Below, piece by piece: positions 63,077 through 64,000 of a stretch of DNA of 64,000 bases (position 1 is the first letter of the stretch; every line of letters starts with the position of its first letter). The stretch is from Bacillus_BD sp050389805 (lineage in GTDB: Bacteria > Bacillota > Bacilli > Bacillales > Cytobacillaceae), in assembly GCF_050389805.1 (NCBI RefSeq), contig NZ_CP130945.1:124001-188000 (forward strand), given 5' to 3'. The translations under genes were made by a program, and so were the position numbers. The notes beneath the pieces were generated by a model that was given only the letters and a program-made list of their open reading frames with translations, was not told where the DNA came from and did no database searches.

Positions 63077-63175
63077 ATGAAGTTAAAGTCTCCGGCGGAT
63101 GTCTCGGATTTTTTAAAGGAAATTTCTCGAGGCTCGAGAAAAATCCGGACGCAAATTCGACGGGTGAATTTGATT
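63077..63175. repeat. Dispersed palindromic intergenic repeat, copy B
   Basis: About 99 bp related to 5643-5739. The central stem is TTTCTCGAG/CTCGAGAAA where copy A has TTTTCGAGC/GCTCGAAAA, so the stems differ in sequence but both pair. It runs to within 13 bp of the PadR start and carries an open frame that joins the PadR frame, creating a false longer protein from 63077. Confidence 0.75.
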
Positions 63176-63187
63176 GAGGTGACGGTT

Positions 63188-63496
63188 TTGGAAGACAAGG
63201 TTTTGCGAAAGTTGTTTCTTGGTTTTATTCAAATCCATATTTTACACCATGCGAAAGAAAATCCGATTTTTGGCGCATGGATGCTTGATGAACTTAAAGA
63301 GCATGGATACGATATGAGTGCTGGTACTCTATACCCTATCCTTCACCATATGGAGGAGGATGGACTTTTAGTACGAGAAAATAGAAATGTAGATGGCAAA
63401 ATAAGAAAGTATTATACGACTACGGATAAGGGCAGTATGGTGCTTGCTGAAGCGAGGAAAAAGGCATATGAGCTATTTAGGGAAATTAAAGATTAA
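63188..63496 (+). CDS. PadR-family transcriptional regulator
   Basis: About 102 aa winged-helix repressor. The DNA-binding core is GAWMLDELKEHGYDMSAGTL and YPILHHMEEDGLLVRENRNV, then the wing KIRKYYTTTDKG and a C-terminal dimerisation helix. TTG at 63188, 5 nt after GAGGTGA, is chosen; the frame upstream to 63077 is encoded by the dispersed repeat and is not part of the protein. chrA follows after 20 bp, so it probably controls chromate export. GTG at 63179 is possible. Confidence 0.82.
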   Translation: MEDKVLRKLFLGFIQIHILHHAKENPIFGAWMLDELKEHGYDMSAGTLYPILHHMEEDGLLVRENRNVDGKIRKYYTTTDKGSMVLAEARKKAYELFREIKD

Positions 63497-63516
63497 TAGA
63501 AGAGAAGGTGAAAATA

Positions 63517-64000
63517 GTGAAACAAAAGAAACATGATTTTAGAACTCTATTAGAGATTCTCCTTGTATCGACTAGGCTCGGATTAACCTCGTTTGGAGGG
63601 CCGGTAGCGCATCTAGGCTACTTTCACAATGAGTACATACAAAGAAGAAAATGGATGGATGAAAAAAGCTACGCTGATTTAGTGGCATTATGCCAATTCT
63701 TACCGGGTCCGGCAAGTAGTCAAGTAGGAATTGGAATCGGGGTGATGCGGGGAGGTGTACTAGGCGGTATTGTATCTTTTCTTGGTTTTACATTACCTTC
63801 CGTTCTTGCGCTTATCGCATTTGCTTTAATCCTGCAAGGACTTAATATTGGTGAAGTGGGTTGGATCCATGGACTAAAAATCGTAGCCGTAGCCGTTGTT
63901 GCCCATGCCATTTTAGGAATGTCACAGAAACTAACCCCTGATTTAAAACGAAAGGCTATCGCCTTGTTTGCATTAGCTGTCTCGCTCTTATGGCAAACCG
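63517..64000 (+). CDS. chrA: ChrA-family chromate transporter, N-terminal part (runs off window)
   Basis: Membrane protein that exports chromate or related anions. GTG start at 63517 after AGAAGGTGAAA; about 161 codons visible. Signatures: LGLTSFGGPVAHLGYFHNEY, WMDEKSYADLVALCQFLPGP with ASSQVGIGIG following, then hydrophobic helices GGIVSFLGFTLPSVLALIAF and so on. Incomplete at the right edge, so I cannot tell whether it is the short or long form. Confidence 0.9.
   Translation, partial: MKQKKHDFRTLLEILLVSTRLGLTSFGGPVAHLGYFHNEYIQRRKWMDEKSYADLVALCQFLPGPASSQVGIGIGVMRGGVLGGIVSFLGFTLPSVLALIAFALILQGLNIGEVGWIHGLKIVAVAVVAHAILGMSQKLTPDLKRKAIALFALAVSLLWQT

Overview
The window is a low-GC Gram-positive, endospore-forming chromosome, almost certainly family Bacillaceae. 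The 16S rRNA, the zinc-form S14, L33 and L36 proteins, and the gene order from cysS through sigH, secE, nusG, rpoB, the S10/spc/alpha ribosomal clusters, cwlD, salA, gerD, kbaA and pdaB to an rrn operon and sigW, rsiW, cdaA, cdaR and glmM all match the Bacillus subtilis-type core. The 16S looks like Neobacillus or Peribacillus relatives, but I cannot place it to species by eye.

Layout. 1-2961: tail of cysS, then mrnC, rlmB, rae1 and sigH. 3039-6891: rpmG, secE, nusG, rplKA and rplJL, with leader RNAs for nusG, L1 (two copies) and L10. 7004-20054: ybxB, rpoB, rpoC, rplGB, rpsL, rpsG, fusA and tuf. 20263-34551: one continuous S10-spc-alpha superoperon, rpsJ to rplQ, including secY, adk, infA and rpoA; the map gene normally found after adk is reduced to a broken remnant. 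35076-39410: ECF transporter core (ecfA1, ecfA2, ecfT), truA, rplM and rpsI. 39460-43600: an accessory block with a LysR regulator, a branched-chain aminotransferase, and an RsbT-like switch kinase followed by a histidine kinase fused to an RsbR-type STAS protein. 43744-48888: spore-related genes ybaK, cwlD, salA, gerD, kbaA, pdaB and a small unknown gene. 48885-55025: 16S-23S-5S rRNA operon and eight tRNAs plus a truncated ninth. 55026-55403: tandem repeat array. 55404-61509: arginase, sigW-rsiW, cdaA-cdaR and glmM. 61658-64000: a DUF1835 protein, a small membrane protein, a PadR regulator and the start of a ChrA-type chromate transporter.

How the parts work together. Most genes build the ribosome and RNA polymerase and are wired for autogenous control by leader RNAs. 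The cdaA-cdaR-glmM group couples c-di-AMP synthesis to cell-wall precursor supply, and sigW-rsiW responds to envelope stress. The kbaA, salA, cwlD, gerD and pdaB genes support sporulation and germination.

The most unusual items are (1) the RsbT-like gene plus HisKA/HATPase-RsbR-STAS fusion at 41695-43600, which looks like a stressosome module wired to a two-component kinase; (2) the decayed map gene at 31586-31730; (3) a dispersed palindromic repeat at 5643-5739 and 63077-63175 whose stems differ but stay paired, one copy generating a false N-terminus for the PadR gene; (4) a tandem repeat array of about 51-bp units at 55030-55230; and (5) a broken tRNA-Lys duplication at 54775-54896.

All identifications come from reading the sequence and from memory of the families. 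No searches or folding programs were run. Comparisons with B. subtilis lengths are from memory.
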